A DNA stretch of 64,000 nucleotides. Origin: Acidobacteriota bacterium (GTDB lineage: Bacteria > Acidobacteriota > Blastocatellia > Pyrinomonadales > Pyrinomonadaceae). The stretch is from contig JAHBSM010000010.1 in assembly GCA_019639115.1 (NCBI GenBank), positions 95,151 through 159,150 of the forward strand, in the 5' to 3' direction. Shown here in pieces: positions 34,733 through 44,104 of the stretch. The notes under the pieces are model-generated. The model saw only the letters and a list, made by a program, of their open reading frames with translations, searched no databases and was not told the origin of the DNA. The first letter of the stretch is position 1, and each line of letters begins with the position of its first letter. Made by a program: the position numbers and the translations under genes.

Positions 34733-37309
34733 ATGAAGTCCGAACGTAGAAAATCTTCGATCATCACGCAGGCGGCAGCGATGCTTGTGCTTGCGTCGAT
34801 GTTCATAGGTAACGCGATGGCCGTTACAACGTTTCGCACGGACACGATCCGCGTGAACACCGTTTCGCCGATAACTGCGAAATTCACCACCGACCTTACC
34901 CAGCTTGGCCGTGAAGGAAGACTGGTCGAGGACCTGAGCTATGAGAGCGAAATGATCCGCCTCATGAGCGTCTTGGCAGAAGGTGGAGTTCGTCAGCCGG
35001 TTATCGTCGATGAAGCAAAGCAGACGCAGAACAACATAGTCGAGCAGCTTGCACTGAGAATAGCGAATGGTAGCGCTCCTCGTGCACTGCTCGGCAGAAC
35101 AGTTCTGAAGCTCGATGCCGACGCCGTGTTCTCAAATGCGGCGACGGCGGAGGAGCTTGACTCGATGCTGGCTGCGATCATCAAGGATGCGGCGTCCTCG
35201 AAAGGCGGTGTGATCCTGTTCATCGACGATCTGCCGAGCGTTGTCCTTCGCGGCGAACCTACGGGATTGACCGCAGCTTTGGCCGAGGGCAAGATCGCCG
35301 TCATCGGCGGCAGCTCAGCCGGCGAATATGCGGATCGGATCGAAGCGGATGCAGAGATCGCTGGCTATTTCAGCGGTATTCTCGTGGCGGACCGTGCGCG
35401 GTCGAGTGCCTCGGCCACGGCTGCCGCTGCTAAGAGCGACGAAGGCTATCGCGGAGACAATGTGTCGCCGGACCTCCGCGATATGATGCAGAAAGATCCG
35501 TCGGGCAAGACGCGGATCGATGTCATACTGCAGGCTAAGAATGCTGACAATCCGGCCCTACGCGCGCTGTTCGCATCAGGACAGGCCAGGATCAAGGATC
35601 GTATCGGCACGTCTAACACAATAGTAGTGAATCTACCGCTTTCGCTCCTTGGTTCGCTGTCAACGAGCGGGCTGATCAACTACGTTTCGCCGGATCGGCA
35701 GACGAATACGACCGGCCATGTCGAGGACACCACCGGCACAACGGCGATGCGGTCGCAGGCGGCATTGAACGGCCGTGCGGCCTACACGCTTGACGGAACC
35801 GGCATCGGCATCGCAGTTGTCGATTCAGGTATCGCTGCGTCCCACAATGGTTTCAAGAACAGCGGCAACAACTCGCGGGTCGTAGCGAACGTCAATTTCA
35901 CTAACTCGAACATCTCGGACAATGCTGATGTTTACGGACACGGGACGCACGTGGCAGGCCTTGCAGCCGGCAACTCGAGTCAGGGTAGCGGTGCATATCG
36001 GGGCGTCGCCACGAACGCGAACATTATCAGCGTCAAGGTGCTCAACAACGACGGTGTGGGCAACACCTCATGGCTGCTCAATGGGCTCCAGTGGATACTG
36101 GACAACCGCACGACCTACAACATCCGCGTCGTGAATCTGAGCCTCGGAACGACCGCTGTCGATACCTATACCAACGATCCGATCTGTCTGAAGGTCAAAC
36201 AATTGGCCGAGGCCGGCGTGGTCGTGATCGCTGCGTCGGGCAACCTGGGCAAGAACTCAGCCGGGCTCAAGATGTACGGCCAGATCCACAGCCCGGGCAG
36301 CAGCCCTTACGCGATAACGGTCGGTGCCAGCAACTCGATGGGCACGGCGAGCCGGCTTGATGACTCGATGGCGACCTACAGCTCGCGGGGCCCAACGCGA
36401 AGCTTCTACCGTACGTCGAACGGTACGGCCGTTTACGACAATCTCATCAAACCCGACATCGTGGCACCGGGCAATAGGCTCGTTTCGTACAAGGCGCCGA
36501 ACAACAAGATGTCGATCGCGAATGCGTCGCTCAATCTGGATTCGACGAACACGTCCGATTCGATGATGTACATGAGCGGTTCTTCGATGTCGGCGCCGTT
36601 GGTGGCGGGTGCGGCCGCTCTGCTGCTGCAGGTGAATCCGAACCTCACGCCGAACATGGTCCGGATGCTGCTTCAATACACGGCCCAGCCGCTAATCGGT
36701 GCAAACACGTTCGAGCAGGGCGCGGGCCAGCTCAACGTCGAAGGTGCGGTCAGGCTCGCCCGTTCGCTCAGGACCGATGTTGATTTCAATACTCTGACCA
36801 AGGGCACGACGATGGTGCCCGCGTTATGGGTGATGCCGAGCACGGTATCGACATTCACCGACAACCTGGCGGTCAACTGGTCGCAGATGGTGATCGGTAA
36901 ATACACCACCATCAGCGGTTCGAACCTCGTTTCGCAGTTCCAGACCGTTTACAAACGCAACGAGCTGATCGGAAACGGAGTCAATTTCAGCAACGGCAAT
37001 TTTTCGCTTAACACGGCGAATCACTTCTCGACCGGGCTTTCGGTCAATCGCAATATCAACACGAGCTCCGGCCTTCCGCTTGGAGCCGGAACCCCTTATC
37101 TAAGCTACGGCGTGCTTGTGGGCGACGGAGTTCTTGTGGGCGACGGAGTGCTTGTGGGTGACGGCGTGCTTGTGGGTGACGGCGTGCTTGTGGGCGACGG
37201 TGTGCTTGTGGGCGACGGAGTGCTCGTCGGCGACGGCGTGCTTGTGGGCGACGGAGTGCTTGTCGGTGACAGCGTGATCTATGGTGACAATACTGCATGT
37301 ATGCAGTGA
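34733..37309 (+). CDS. Exported S8 subtilisin-like peptidase with hexapeptide tail
   Basis: The 858-residue protein has a signal peptide (MKSERRKSSIITQAAAML ... GNAMA), a ~300-residue N-terminal region and a subtilase domain with Asp364 (VVDSGIAASH), His406 (GHGTHVAG) and Ser618 (SGSSMSAPLVAG). The oxyanion-hole Asn is in AASGNLGKNS. After a ~150-residue post-catalytic domain the protein ends in nine VLVGDG hexapeptides (about 794-847) and the tail VIYGDNTACMQ. The start is placed at the ATG preceded by GGAG; the frame is open to 34637. It probably acts outside the cytoplasm, and the repeat may form a beta-solenoid. Confidence 0.92.
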   Translation: MKSERRKSSIITQAAAMLVLASMFIGNAMAVTTFRTDTIRVNTVSPITAKFTTDLTQLGREGRLVEDLSYESEMIRLMSVLAEGGVRQPVIVDEAKQTQNNIVEQLALRIANGSAPRALLGRTVLKLDADAVFSNAATAEELDSMLAAIIKDAASSKGGVILFIDDLPSVVLRGEPTGLTAALAEGKIAVIGGSSAGEYADRIEADAEIAGYFSGILVADRARSSASATAAAAKSDEGYRGDNVSPDLRDMMQKDPSGKTRIDVILQAKNADNPALRALFASGQARIKDRIGTSNTIVVNLPLSLLGSLSTSGLINYVSPDRQTNTTGHVEDTTGTTAMRSQAALNGRAAYTLDGTGIGIAVVDSGIAASHNGFKNSGNNSRVVANVNFTNSNISDNADVYGHGTHVAGLAAGNSSQGSGAYRGVATNANIISVKVLNNDGVGNTSWLLNGLQWILDNRTTYNIRVVNLSLGTTAVDTYTNDPICLKVKQLAEAGVVVIAASGNLGKNSAGLKMYGQIHSPGSSPYAITVGASNSMGTASRLDDSMATYSSRGPTRSFYRTSNGTAVYDNLIKPDIVAPGNRLVSYKAPNNKMSIANASLNLDSTNTSDSMMYMSGSSMSAPLVAGAAALLLQVNPNLTPNMVRMLLQYTAQPLIGANTFEQGAGQLNVEGAVRLARSLRTDVDFNTLTKGTTMVPALWVMPSTVSTFTDNLAVNWSQMVIGKYTTISGSNLVSQFQTVYKRNELIGNGVNFSNGNFSLNTANHFSTGLSVNRNINTSSGLPLGAGTPYLSYGVLVGDGVLVGDGVLVGDGVLVGDGVLVGDGVLVGDGVLVGDGVLVGDGVLVGDSVIYGDNTACMQ
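37112..37273 (+). repeat. Nine tandem 18-bp repeats in the subtilase gene
   Basis: Nine copies of GTGCTTGTGGGCGACGGA run head to tail in frame, each encoding VLVGDG; a degenerate tenth (VIYGDN) follows to 37291. Copies differ mainly at third codon positions (GGC/GGT, GGA/GGC/GGT, CTT/CTC, GTG/GTC), so the protein unit is conserved while DNA drifts, though the array remains prone to slippage. Confidence 0.95.
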
Positions 37310-37358
37310 TCTTTTTGTCGAACTTAAGACCAACAAAGGCAAATACAGGAGACAAAAG

Positions 37359-38273
37359 ATGTTACCCCAACTAATAGGATCACGAACATGGCGAGGCGAC
37401 GGCCCACCCGTGGGATCCGCTTTCGCGATGCCGGTCGAGCCGGATCGCAAGGCTGAACGTTTGACGGAGGCCGATCGAGCGGAAATACTCTCGTTCCTGG
37501 CCGTCAGACCGGTACACACCGTCGTCATGGCAAGCTACATAGCAGACAACGGCATCGAGAGCGAGCTGAACCGCGGGTCATTCTACGGCTATCGCGGCCA
37601 CGGCGGCGAACTCGAAGGCGTAGCTCTGATAGGACACTCGACACTCGTCGAGGCGAGAACCGACATGGCGCTGCGGGCATTGGCCATCAAGGCCAGGTCG
37701 CCGGAAGTGCCGCTTCACCTGATAATGTCGAGCGGCGACGCGGCTGCGAAGTTCTACGCTCATCTGACCGAAGGGCTCAGCGAACCGAGGCTCGTGTGCC
37801 GGGAGTCGCTCTTTGAGGTCGCGTTCCCGTTCGCCGTCCGCAAGACGGAGACGGAACTAAAGGCTGCGACCATCGATCAGCTCATTCCCATCGCTGAAGC
37901 ACAGGCTGAGATCGCTTTGATGGAATGCGGGGTCGATCCGATGACACGCGACCGTGAGGGCTTCCTCAAGAGGGTCGCGCGCCGCGTCGAACAGGGACGG
38001 ATATTCTCGATATACGAGGAAGGCAAGTTGATCTTCAAGGCTGATATCATCGCTGAGACCGAGGATACTATCTACATTGAAGGCATCTATGTCCACCCGG
38101 ACCGCCGCGGCCGCGGATTGGGCTCGGACTGCCTTGCCGCCCTTACATTGAAGCTGCTCGAACGCGTGGAGAACATCTGCTTGCTTAGCAATGTGGAGTT
38201 CGAATCGGCTCACCGCAGCTACTATCGTGCGGGATTTAGGCGTACCGACGAGTGCATAACCTTATTTGTTTAG
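37359..38273 (+). CDS. GNAT family acetyltransferase
   Basis: The 304-residue protein has an N-terminal domain of about 140 residues (RAEILSFLAVRPVHTVVMAS, resembling the DUF4081 partner of GNATs) and a C-terminal GNAT fold. The acetyl-CoA loop is seen in IEGIYVHPDRRGRGLGSDCL, followed by LSNVEFESAHRSYYRAGFRR. The ATG at 37359 is preceded by AGGAG; the frame is open further upstream, overlapping the subtilase end. Substrate is unknown. It follows the subtilase by 49 bp and ends at an intrinsic stem-loop. Confidence 0.88.
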   Translation: MLPQLIGSRTWRGDGPPVGSAFAMPVEPDRKAERLTEADRAEILSFLAVRPVHTVVMASYIADNGIESELNRGSFYGYRGHGGELEGVALIGHSTLVEARTDMALRALAIKARSPEVPLHLIMSSGDAAAKFYAHLTEGLSEPRLVCRESLFEVAFPFAVRKTETELKAATIDQLIPIAEAQAEIALMECGVDPMTRDREGFLKRVARRVEQGRIFSIYEEGKLIFKADIIAETEDTIYIEGIYVHPDRRGRGLGSDCLAALTLKLLERVENICLLSNVEFESAHRSYYRAGFRRTDECITLFV

Positions 38274-38316
38274 TAGAAAATAAGTCTAGACAAAAATGTT
38301 TTGCACGTTCATAATT

Positions 38317-38348
38317 ATGGAGGCCCATTGCGGCCTCCATTTCCCTTT
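38317..38348 (+). terminator. Stem-loop terminator after GNAT gene
   Basis: ATGGAGGCC (38317-38325) and GGCCTCCAT (38332-38340) form a perfect 9-bp stem with a CATTGC loop, followed by the imperfect T-tract TTCCCTTT. It lies 43 bp after the stop at 38273. Confidence 0.7.
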
Positions 38349-38436
38349 GCCGTCAGCCCCACGTTCGGCGGCGCAGCCTCCCCAACCCACCGGTCCGAAT
38401 CCTCCCGAACCGTTGCGTCAATGATGAACTAGGACG

Positions 38437-40938
38437 ATGTTCCGCGAGACATTAGCAAAACTGCTGATACCTGCCGTCATAGCCGGCGGAGCGGCGGCTG
38501 TCGCATTCGCGTTGTATTCTGCGGATTCCAGCCGAGTTGACCTGGCGATGATCGCTCTATTCGCGGTGACGATCGGCGTGGGCTCGAGGATCACAATCAA
38601 GCTGCCGCGGTTCAATTCCTATGTAGCTGCTTCGGATATCTTTATCTTTCTCACGCTGCTTCAGTACGGCGGAGCCTTTGCGATAGTTTTGGCGGCCGGG
38701 GAAGCGTTCGCTTCCTCGTGGCGATTCTGTAAGAAGAAGGTCACTGTCGTCTTTAACGCGGCTACGATGGCACTATCGATCGCGGCGGTCGTGCTCGCGC
38801 TAAAAGCGCTCGGGCTATATGGCGATATCTATTTCCATTCGTACAGGGAGCAGCCCCAGCATTTCATCATCGCTCTGTCCGCGATCGCCGTCACTCAGTT
38901 CATAGTCAATACGTCGCTGGCCTCGATATATTCGGCGATACGTGACGCCGCAAACGTCTGGGAAACCTGGAAGACCAAGTATCTCTGGACGTTCTTTACA
39001 TATTTTATCGGAGCGGCCGGAGCCGGACTGCTGATCCAGGTCACGGACACTGTCGGACTAGGTATCGTGGTCGCGACGTTCCCGGTGTTCTTCTTCGTCT
39101 TCTACTCATATCGCATGTATATGCAGAACGTGGAGATGTCGATGCACCAGGCCGAACAGGCGAAAGACTACGCGGAGAAGCTCGAGATACAGGCCGAAAA
39201 GGTGCGCGAATCCGAAGAACGATTTCGAAGCGCGTTCAATTTTGCGCCGATAGGGATAGGGCTCGTGTCGCCCTCGGGCGAATGGCTTAAGGTCAACCTG
39301 GCCCTGACCCAGATCCTGGGCTACTCCGAGGACGAGTTCCTGCGCACAGACTTTCAGACCATGACGTTCCCTGAGGACCTCGGGACGGCGCTAGTGCTCA
39401 TCCACGAAATATTGTCCGGCAAGGTGCAGAGCCATCAGATGGAGCAGCGTTACCGCCACAAGAGCGGCAAAACGGTGTGGGGCTCGTGGAGCGTTTCGGC
39501 GGCGAGCCGAACCGACGGCGAGAAACCGAACCTTATCTTCCAGATCCAGGATATAACCGACAAAAAGGTCGCCGAAGAAAGGCTCCAGCACGAGGCTACA
39601 CATGACGTGCTGACCGGCCTGCCGAACCGCTCGCTATTCATGACGAAGCTCGGCGAGGCACTGGAAAAATTCAAGGCCGACAGCCGACACCACGTCAGCA
39701 TTCTCTTTATCGACCTTGACCGATTCAAGTTCGTTAATGACAGTTTGGGCCATTTGATAGGTGACGAGCTGCTGAAAGGCATTGCGGAACGGCTCCGCGA
39801 ATGTATGAGGCCGTCCGATATGGTCGCACGGCTCGGAGGTGACGAGTTCACGATCCTCGTCGAAGGAAATTACGACGAGGTCGAGGTCGCAAACATTGCC
39901 GATCGTATCCAGCACCGGCTCCAATCGCCTTTTGACCTTCGCGGGCACGAGGTATTTTCGTCGGCGAGCATCGGCATCCTGCATGCCTCGGAGCAGCACT
40001 CGCTCGCGGAAGAGATGATGCGTGATGCCGATACGGCGATGTATCAGGCAAAACGGGCCGGAAAGGCTCGGCACGAGACGTTTGATGAGAAGATGCACCG
40101 GTCCGTGAAGGAAACGCTCCAGCTCGAGACCGACCTGCGCAGAGCGGTCGAACGCGGCGAGATCACCGTTGTTTACCAACCGATATATGCACTGCACGAC
40201 CGAATAATTACGGGTGTCGAAACGCTGGCCCGATGGCTGCATCCAAAGATGGGCCACATTTCGCCGAGCCGCTTCATACCGCTTGCAGAGGAGATCGGGC
40301 TGATAGACAGACTCTGCGAGAATGTACTCAGGCAGGCTTGTCTCGAGATCGGCTCGCTGCACGACCGCCGATCCGATGCTCCACGGCTCGAAATGAGTGT
40401 CAATCTCTCGTGTCGTCAGTTCGCACAGCCGGCGTTGGTCAACAGCATATGCGGCATCCTTGACGAGACCGCATTCCCGGCCGAGCGGCTAAGGCTCGAG
40501 ATCACCGAATCAGTATTCTTTGAGCATTCTGAGCGAGCCGTCGAGATGCTTCGCAAGATGCGCGATATCGGGATACAGATCGACATCGACGATTTTGGGA
40601 CCGGGTACTCCAACCTCAGCTATCTGACAAAACTGCCTATCTCGACCCTGAAACTGGATCGATCGTTCGTCTCGATGATCGACGGATCGGGTGCTAACGA
40701 CGAGGTAGTCAGTGCCATAGTGACGCTCGCCAGGAACCTGAGGCTAAATGTGATAGCTGAAGGTATCGAGACGCTGGAGCAGCTAGAGATACTGGAACGG
40801 CTGAATTGCGACGGAGGCCAGGGATTCTATTTCGCCCCGCCGATGCGTTTTGACGAGCTTCGTGAATTTCTTGCGGCGACTACGCCGTACGTGCCGATAC
40901 GCGGGCCGCAAGCAGACATAACCGAGATAGTCCAGTAA
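38437..40938 (+). CDS. Membrane PAS-GGDEF-EAL cyclic-di-GMP enzyme
   Basis: The 833-residue protein has about seven membrane helices in residues 5-225 (a MASE-like sensor), a short coiled coil, a PAS domain (about 257-375, SEERFRSAFNFAPIGIGLVS), a GGDEF domain with intact ARLGGDEF near 467-471, and an EAL domain. In the EAL domain the signature reads Glu595-Thr-Leu instead of Glu-Ala-Leu, while DDFGTGYS with Asp718-Asp719 is intact, so both synthesis and hydrolysis of cyclic-di-GMP are possible. Type IV pili (see pilT) are a plausible output, by inference. It converges on ispH across 18 bp. Confidence 0.93.
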   Translation: MFRETLAKLLIPAVIAGGAAAVAFALYSADSSRVDLAMIALFAVTIGVGSRITIKLPRFNSYVAASDIFIFLTLLQYGGAFAIVLAAGEAFASSWRFCKKKVTVVFNAATMALSIAAVVLALKALGLYGDIYFHSYREQPQHFIIALSAIAVTQFIVNTSLASIYSAIRDAANVWETWKTKYLWTFFTYFIGAAGAGLLIQVTDTVGLGIVVATFPVFFFVFYSYRMYMQNVEMSMHQAEQAKDYAEKLEIQAEKVRESEERFRSAFNFAPIGIGLVSPSGEWLKVNLALTQILGYSEDEFLRTDFQTMTFPEDLGTALVLIHEILSGKVQSHQMEQRYRHKSGKTVWGSWSVSAASRTDGEKPNLIFQIQDITDKKVAEERLQHEATHDVLTGLPNRSLFMTKLGEALEKFKADSRHHVSILFIDLDRFKFVNDSLGHLIGDELLKGIAERLRECMRPSDMVARLGGDEFTILVEGNYDEVEVANIADRIQHRLQSPFDLRGHEVFSSASIGILHASEQHSLAEEMMRDADTAMYQAKRAGKARHETFDEKMHRSVKETLQLETDLRRAVERGEITVVYQPIYALHDRIITGVETLARWLHPKMGHISPSRFIPLAEEIGLIDRLCENVLRQACLEIGSLHDRRSDAPRLEMSVNLSCRQFAQPALVNSICGILDETAFPAERLRLEITESVFFEHSERAVEMLRKMRDIGIQIDIDDFGTGYSNLSYLTKLPISTLKLDRSFVSMIDGSGANDEVVSAIVTLARNLRLNVIAEGIETLEQLEILERLNCDGGQGFYFAPPMRFDELREFLAATTPYVPIRGPQADITEIVQ

Positions 40939-40956
40939 AAGCCGGAACGGCAGAGA

Positions 40957-41793
40957 TCATAGAGCCTCGAGTCGTTTGACCACGCGGTCGATCAGCCACT
41001 GCGGCGTCGAAGCGCCCGCGGTGACACCGACAGTCTCGACACCGCCGAGGTCCGCCGGGTCGATCTCATCTTCCGTCTCGATAAGGAAACTCTTTTCGCA
41101 ATTCTCTTTGCAGACCGCGAGCAGCTTCAGGCTGTTTGACGAATGCTTGCCGCCGATTATGTAGAAGGCCCCGACCATGTTCGACAGAGCTCGAGCCGCG
41201 TCCTGCCTGTCGCGCGTGGCGGAGCAGATGGTGTTGATCACCTCGACCGTGCCGTCCGTTTTGGCACGTACGGCATCCGCGGTGTCAAAGAACGTCTGGG
41301 CCTTGATGGTAGTTTGCGATACGACGAGCGGATCTTTTAGCATCGGTAGCGATGCGAGCTCCGAAGCATCTCGAACGATGTAGGCTCGCTCAGGAGCGTA
41401 ACCCTTGACACCTATCATCTCAGGGTGATCGGGGCTGCCGACCACGACCACGTCACGATCCTGTGCCGCGGCTCGCGCTGTCAGACGCTGGACGCGTGTG
41501 ACGAACGGACAAGTCGCGTCAACGACCTTAGACGCTCTCGCCTCGAGTTCGGCCTGAACGTCGGGAGCTACTCCGTGAGCACGGATGACAGCCGTTTCGC
41601 CGCGTGATATTTGTACCGGAGCATCGATGGTCGCGACGCCTTCGCCCTCGAGCCGTTCCATCTCTTGGGTATTGTGGATCAGGGGGCCGAGGGTCCGAAC
41701 GGTCTCGCCCGCGGCTACGGCGTCCTCGACCATATCAACGGCGCGTTCGACCCCGAAACAGAATCCGTATTCGCTGGCAAGCAAAACCTTCAT
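40957..41793 (-). CDS. ispH: 4-hydroxy-3-methylbut-2-enyl diphosphate reductase
   Basis: The 278-residue iron-sulfur enzyme makes IPP and DMAPP in the last step of the MEP isoprenoid pathway. The three cluster ligands Cys12 (EYGFCFGVERAV), Cys95 (DATCPFVTRVQ) and Cys190 (INTICSATRDRQ) and the substrate His residues in LIHNTQE and RAHGV are present. Length is typical of the shorter LytB/IspH form. It converges with the GGDEF/EAL gene. Confidence 0.96.
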   Translation of the reverse strand: MKVLLASEYGFCFGVERAVDMVEDAVAAGETVRTLGPLIHNTQEMERLEGEGVATIDAPVQISRGETAVIRAHGVAPDVQAELEARASKVVDATCPFVTRVQRLTARAAAQDRDVVVVGSPDHPEMIGVKGYAPERAYIVRDASELASLPMLKDPLVVSQTTIKAQTFFDTADAVRAKTDGTVEVINTICSATRDRQDAARALSNMVGAFYIIGGKHSSNSLKLLAVCKENCEKSFLIETEDEIDPADLGGVETVGVTAGASTPQWLIDRVVKRLEAL

Positions 41794-41848
41794 ATCGTCG
41801 TCACCTCGACATTTACATTCTAACAGACCGGGAACCTGCGGGGAATAT

Positions 41849-43132
41849 TTACCGCACCGGTTCGCGAAGTACGGCTCGGGCAGCGGAGCGAGCTAAGGCC
41901 GAATAAGCCGCATCTTCTTTGAGGTCCGAGATCTGCCGCAGAGCCTCGCCGGTCCGCGACATCAGACGGATCAGATCGCCTTCTTCGGCACGGCTCCGCT
42001 TGGCCAATTCGCTCCAATCCATTCCCGAAGCCCAGCGTTCGGCGGCCGCGGCCGCAGACAGATTCAGTTCTTCAACGGGCTGGACCCCAAATCTTAATTC
42101 GACATTCCCGACGGAATAGATGAGGTCCTCGATCTCAGATAATCGGTCATCCAGGGCCGCCGTAGTGCGGAGTTCGCCGTAGCTTCGTTCGGGATCGGCT
42201 GCGATCGCCGCGATAACGCCGGCGAATCTTGCAGGCTCGATCTCGACCAGCGATCCGCGACGCAGGGCTTCGCCGACTATGAGCGGACGATCGATCCTAA
42301 GGTCGGCCAGCCATTTGCCGTCCGGGGTGACACGTTCCGCTTCGAGCTCGATATAGCCCAAATGGTCGAGGACACGGGCTCTGCGCTCGAATGGCTCCCA
42401 GATCTCGCGTGCCAGGCGGTCGCGGCCGCCGGGACGCTTGAATTTGCGACGGAAAGCAAAACTTTTTTCGGTGATCTCACGAACCTGTTCGAGATCCTCG
42501 AACGCGTCGAGAAGATTGAGAAGACTGGTGTAAGTAGCTTTGAACCGGCTGACGATGGGCTCAGGTTCCGAACGCAGCAGTTCGCTGATGCGGCGTGGGT
42601 CCTGGAACTGACCCGGGACGAGAACGGCAAAGCCGACGTTATCGCGGCCGCGGCGTCCAGCACGCCCAGTCATCTGCCTCAATTCATTCACGGTCAGCGG
42701 GCGCCATCCGTCGTTGCCCCTTGTATCAGCGTTGCCGATCACGACGGTGCGTGCGGGGAAATCGACGCCCGCAGCGACCGTCGAGGTTGCAAAGATCGCG
42801 TCGAGCAGCCCGGCGGACATCATCTTCTCCACGGTCAGTTTCCACGCCGGCAGATGACCCGCGTGGTGCGATGCCACTCCGGCGTTGACCAACACCTTGG
42901 CGTGGCGATGTGCAGCGATCTCGGGCAGGCTCGTGATGCTTTGTTCGAAAAACTCGCGTCGGGCGTCAACTCGAGCCGTGTCGAGCGGCTGGCTCAGATC
43001 GTGTGCGACGTCAATGGCGGCCTCGTCGCATCGACGCCTTGTCTGCATGAATACGATCGCCGGCAGCAGCCGATATCGACGCAGAGCGCCGATCAGCTTG
43101 GGCGCCGTGATCTCATTCTGCCGAGGGTCCAT
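41849..43132 (-). CDS. Orphan C-terminal half of a Ski2-like helicase
   Basis: The 427-residue product contains only the second RecA-like domain and C-terminal region of a Ski2/Mtr4-type helicase: motif IV region LLPAIVFMQTRRRCDEAA, motif V ATSTVAAGVDFPARTVVIGN and motif VI QMTGRAGRRGRDNVG, then winged-helix and DSHCT-like helical segments. Walker A, the DExH box and motif III are absent, and upstream DNA on this strand encodes the divergent glycosyltransferase instead. The start at about 43132 is preceded by TATACT 8 nt away, suggesting a leaderless mRNA; a start at 43189 adds an unlikely basic stretch. It may be a regulatory partner or a decayed helicase. Confidence 0.75.
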   Translation of the reverse strand: MDPRQNEITAPKLIGALRRYRLLPAIVFMQTRRRCDEAAIDVAHDLSQPLDTARVDARREFFEQSITSLPEIAAHRHAKVLVNAGVASHHAGHLPAWKLTVEKMMSAGLLDAIFATSTVAAGVDFPARTVVIGNADTRGNDGWRPLTVNELRQMTGRAGRRGRDNVGFAVLVPGQFQDPRRISELLRSEPEPIVSRFKATYTSLLNLLDAFEDLEQVREITEKSFAFRRKFKRPGGRDRLAREIWEPFERRARVLDHLGYIELEAERVTPDGKWLADLRIDRPLIVGEALRRGSLVEIEPARFAGVIAAIAADPERSYGELRTTAALDDRLSEIEDLIYSVGNVELRFGVQPVEELNLSAAAAAERWASGMDWSELAKRSRAEEGDLIRLMSRTGEALRQISDLKEDAAYSALARSAARAVLREPVR

Positions 43133-43240
43133 TGCGTTAGAGTATAGCCGAAAGCAGAACTGCGTGCGGGCTTTGCGGCGAATGGACACACGGCATCGGA
43201 GGTCTGATATACTCGCAATCTCCGCAAATTTCGCGCATCT

Positions 43241-44068
43241 ATGCTCAACGGCAAGAAGATAATTGTTGTGATGCCGGCATACAACGCCGCTCTGACTCTT
43301 GCGCGGACGCTCGATGAGGTACCGCGAGATATCGTCGACGAGATACTGCTTGTTGACGACGCAAGCTCGGACGGCACCGCTGCGCTAGCCAATGAGCTTG
43401 GCCTGCGAGTGTATCTTCACAACTCGAATTTCGGATACGGACGCAATCAGAAAACATGCTACGCCGAAGCTCTCAAGCATGGAGCCGACATCGTGGTAAT
43501 GCTGCATCCGGATTATCAATATTCGCCGCGGCTGATTGTGCCAATAGCGTCGATGATCGCCTACGGCGAATATGATGTAGCCATCGCCTCGCGGATATTA
43601 GGCAAGGGAGCGATCAAGGGCGGGATGCCGAGATATAAGTATTGGGCCAACCGATTCTTGACGCTTTTTCAGAACATCCTGATGGGACAGAAGCTGTCCG
43701 AGTACCATACAGGGTTTCGAGCGTTTCGCCGCGAGGTGCTGGAAACGCTGCCGCTCGCCGAGAACTCGGATGATTTCGTTTTCGATAATCAAATGCTGTC
43801 TCAGATAATGTACTTCCGGTACCGGCTCGGCGAGATATCATGCCCGACACGATATTTTCCGGAGGCCTCGTCGATCGGGTTTGCACGCGGCATCAGATAC
43901 GGCACCGGGGTCGTCTTAGAGTCCCTGAGGTATCGAGCCGCAAAGCTCGGGTTGCTTCGTCCGCGGATCTTTTCGTCGGAAGGGGCAGCGATCGTTAGCA
44001 GTTATTACAAAGAGGTCTCTGCGGCATCGGACCTGACAGCCGAGACCAAGGCCGCCGAGAGGCGCTGA
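43241..44068 (+). CDS. Family 2 glycosyltransferase
   Basis: The 275-residue GT-A enzyme has the nucleotide-binding strand IIVVMPAYNAALTLARTLDE, the acidic LLVDDASSDGTA motif, and MLHPDYQYSP in the metal-site position. It lacks membrane helices. Dolichyl/polyprenyl-phosphate mannose synthase-like enzymes share this layout, with transfer to a lipid-phosphate acceptor as a likely but unproven role. It is divergent from the helicase half, separated by about 100 bp, and followed by the amidase after 36 bp. Confidence 0.9.
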   Translation: MLNGKKIIVVMPAYNAALTLARTLDEVPRDIVDEILLVDDASSDGTAALANELGLRVYLHNSNFGYGRNQKTCYAEALKHGADIVVMLHPDYQYSPRLIVPIASMIAYGEYDVAIASRILGKGAIKGGMPRYKYWANRFLTLFQNILMGQKLSEYHTGFRAFRREVLETLPLAENSDDFVFDNQMLSQIMYFRYRLGEISCPTRYFPEASSIGFARGIRYGTGVVLESLRYRAAKLGLLRPRIFSSEGAAIVSSYYKEVSAASDLTAETKAAERR

Positions 44069-44104
44069 GAAGCGAGCGGAATTTAGCTAAGGGGAGACAA
44101 AGGT

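Noticed and set aside
37112..37273. Tandem 18-bp repeats considered as a CRISPR-like or minisatellite element
   Set aside because: There are no spacers, the period is exactly six codons and the variation is mostly at third positions, so it is a coding repeat of the subtilase.
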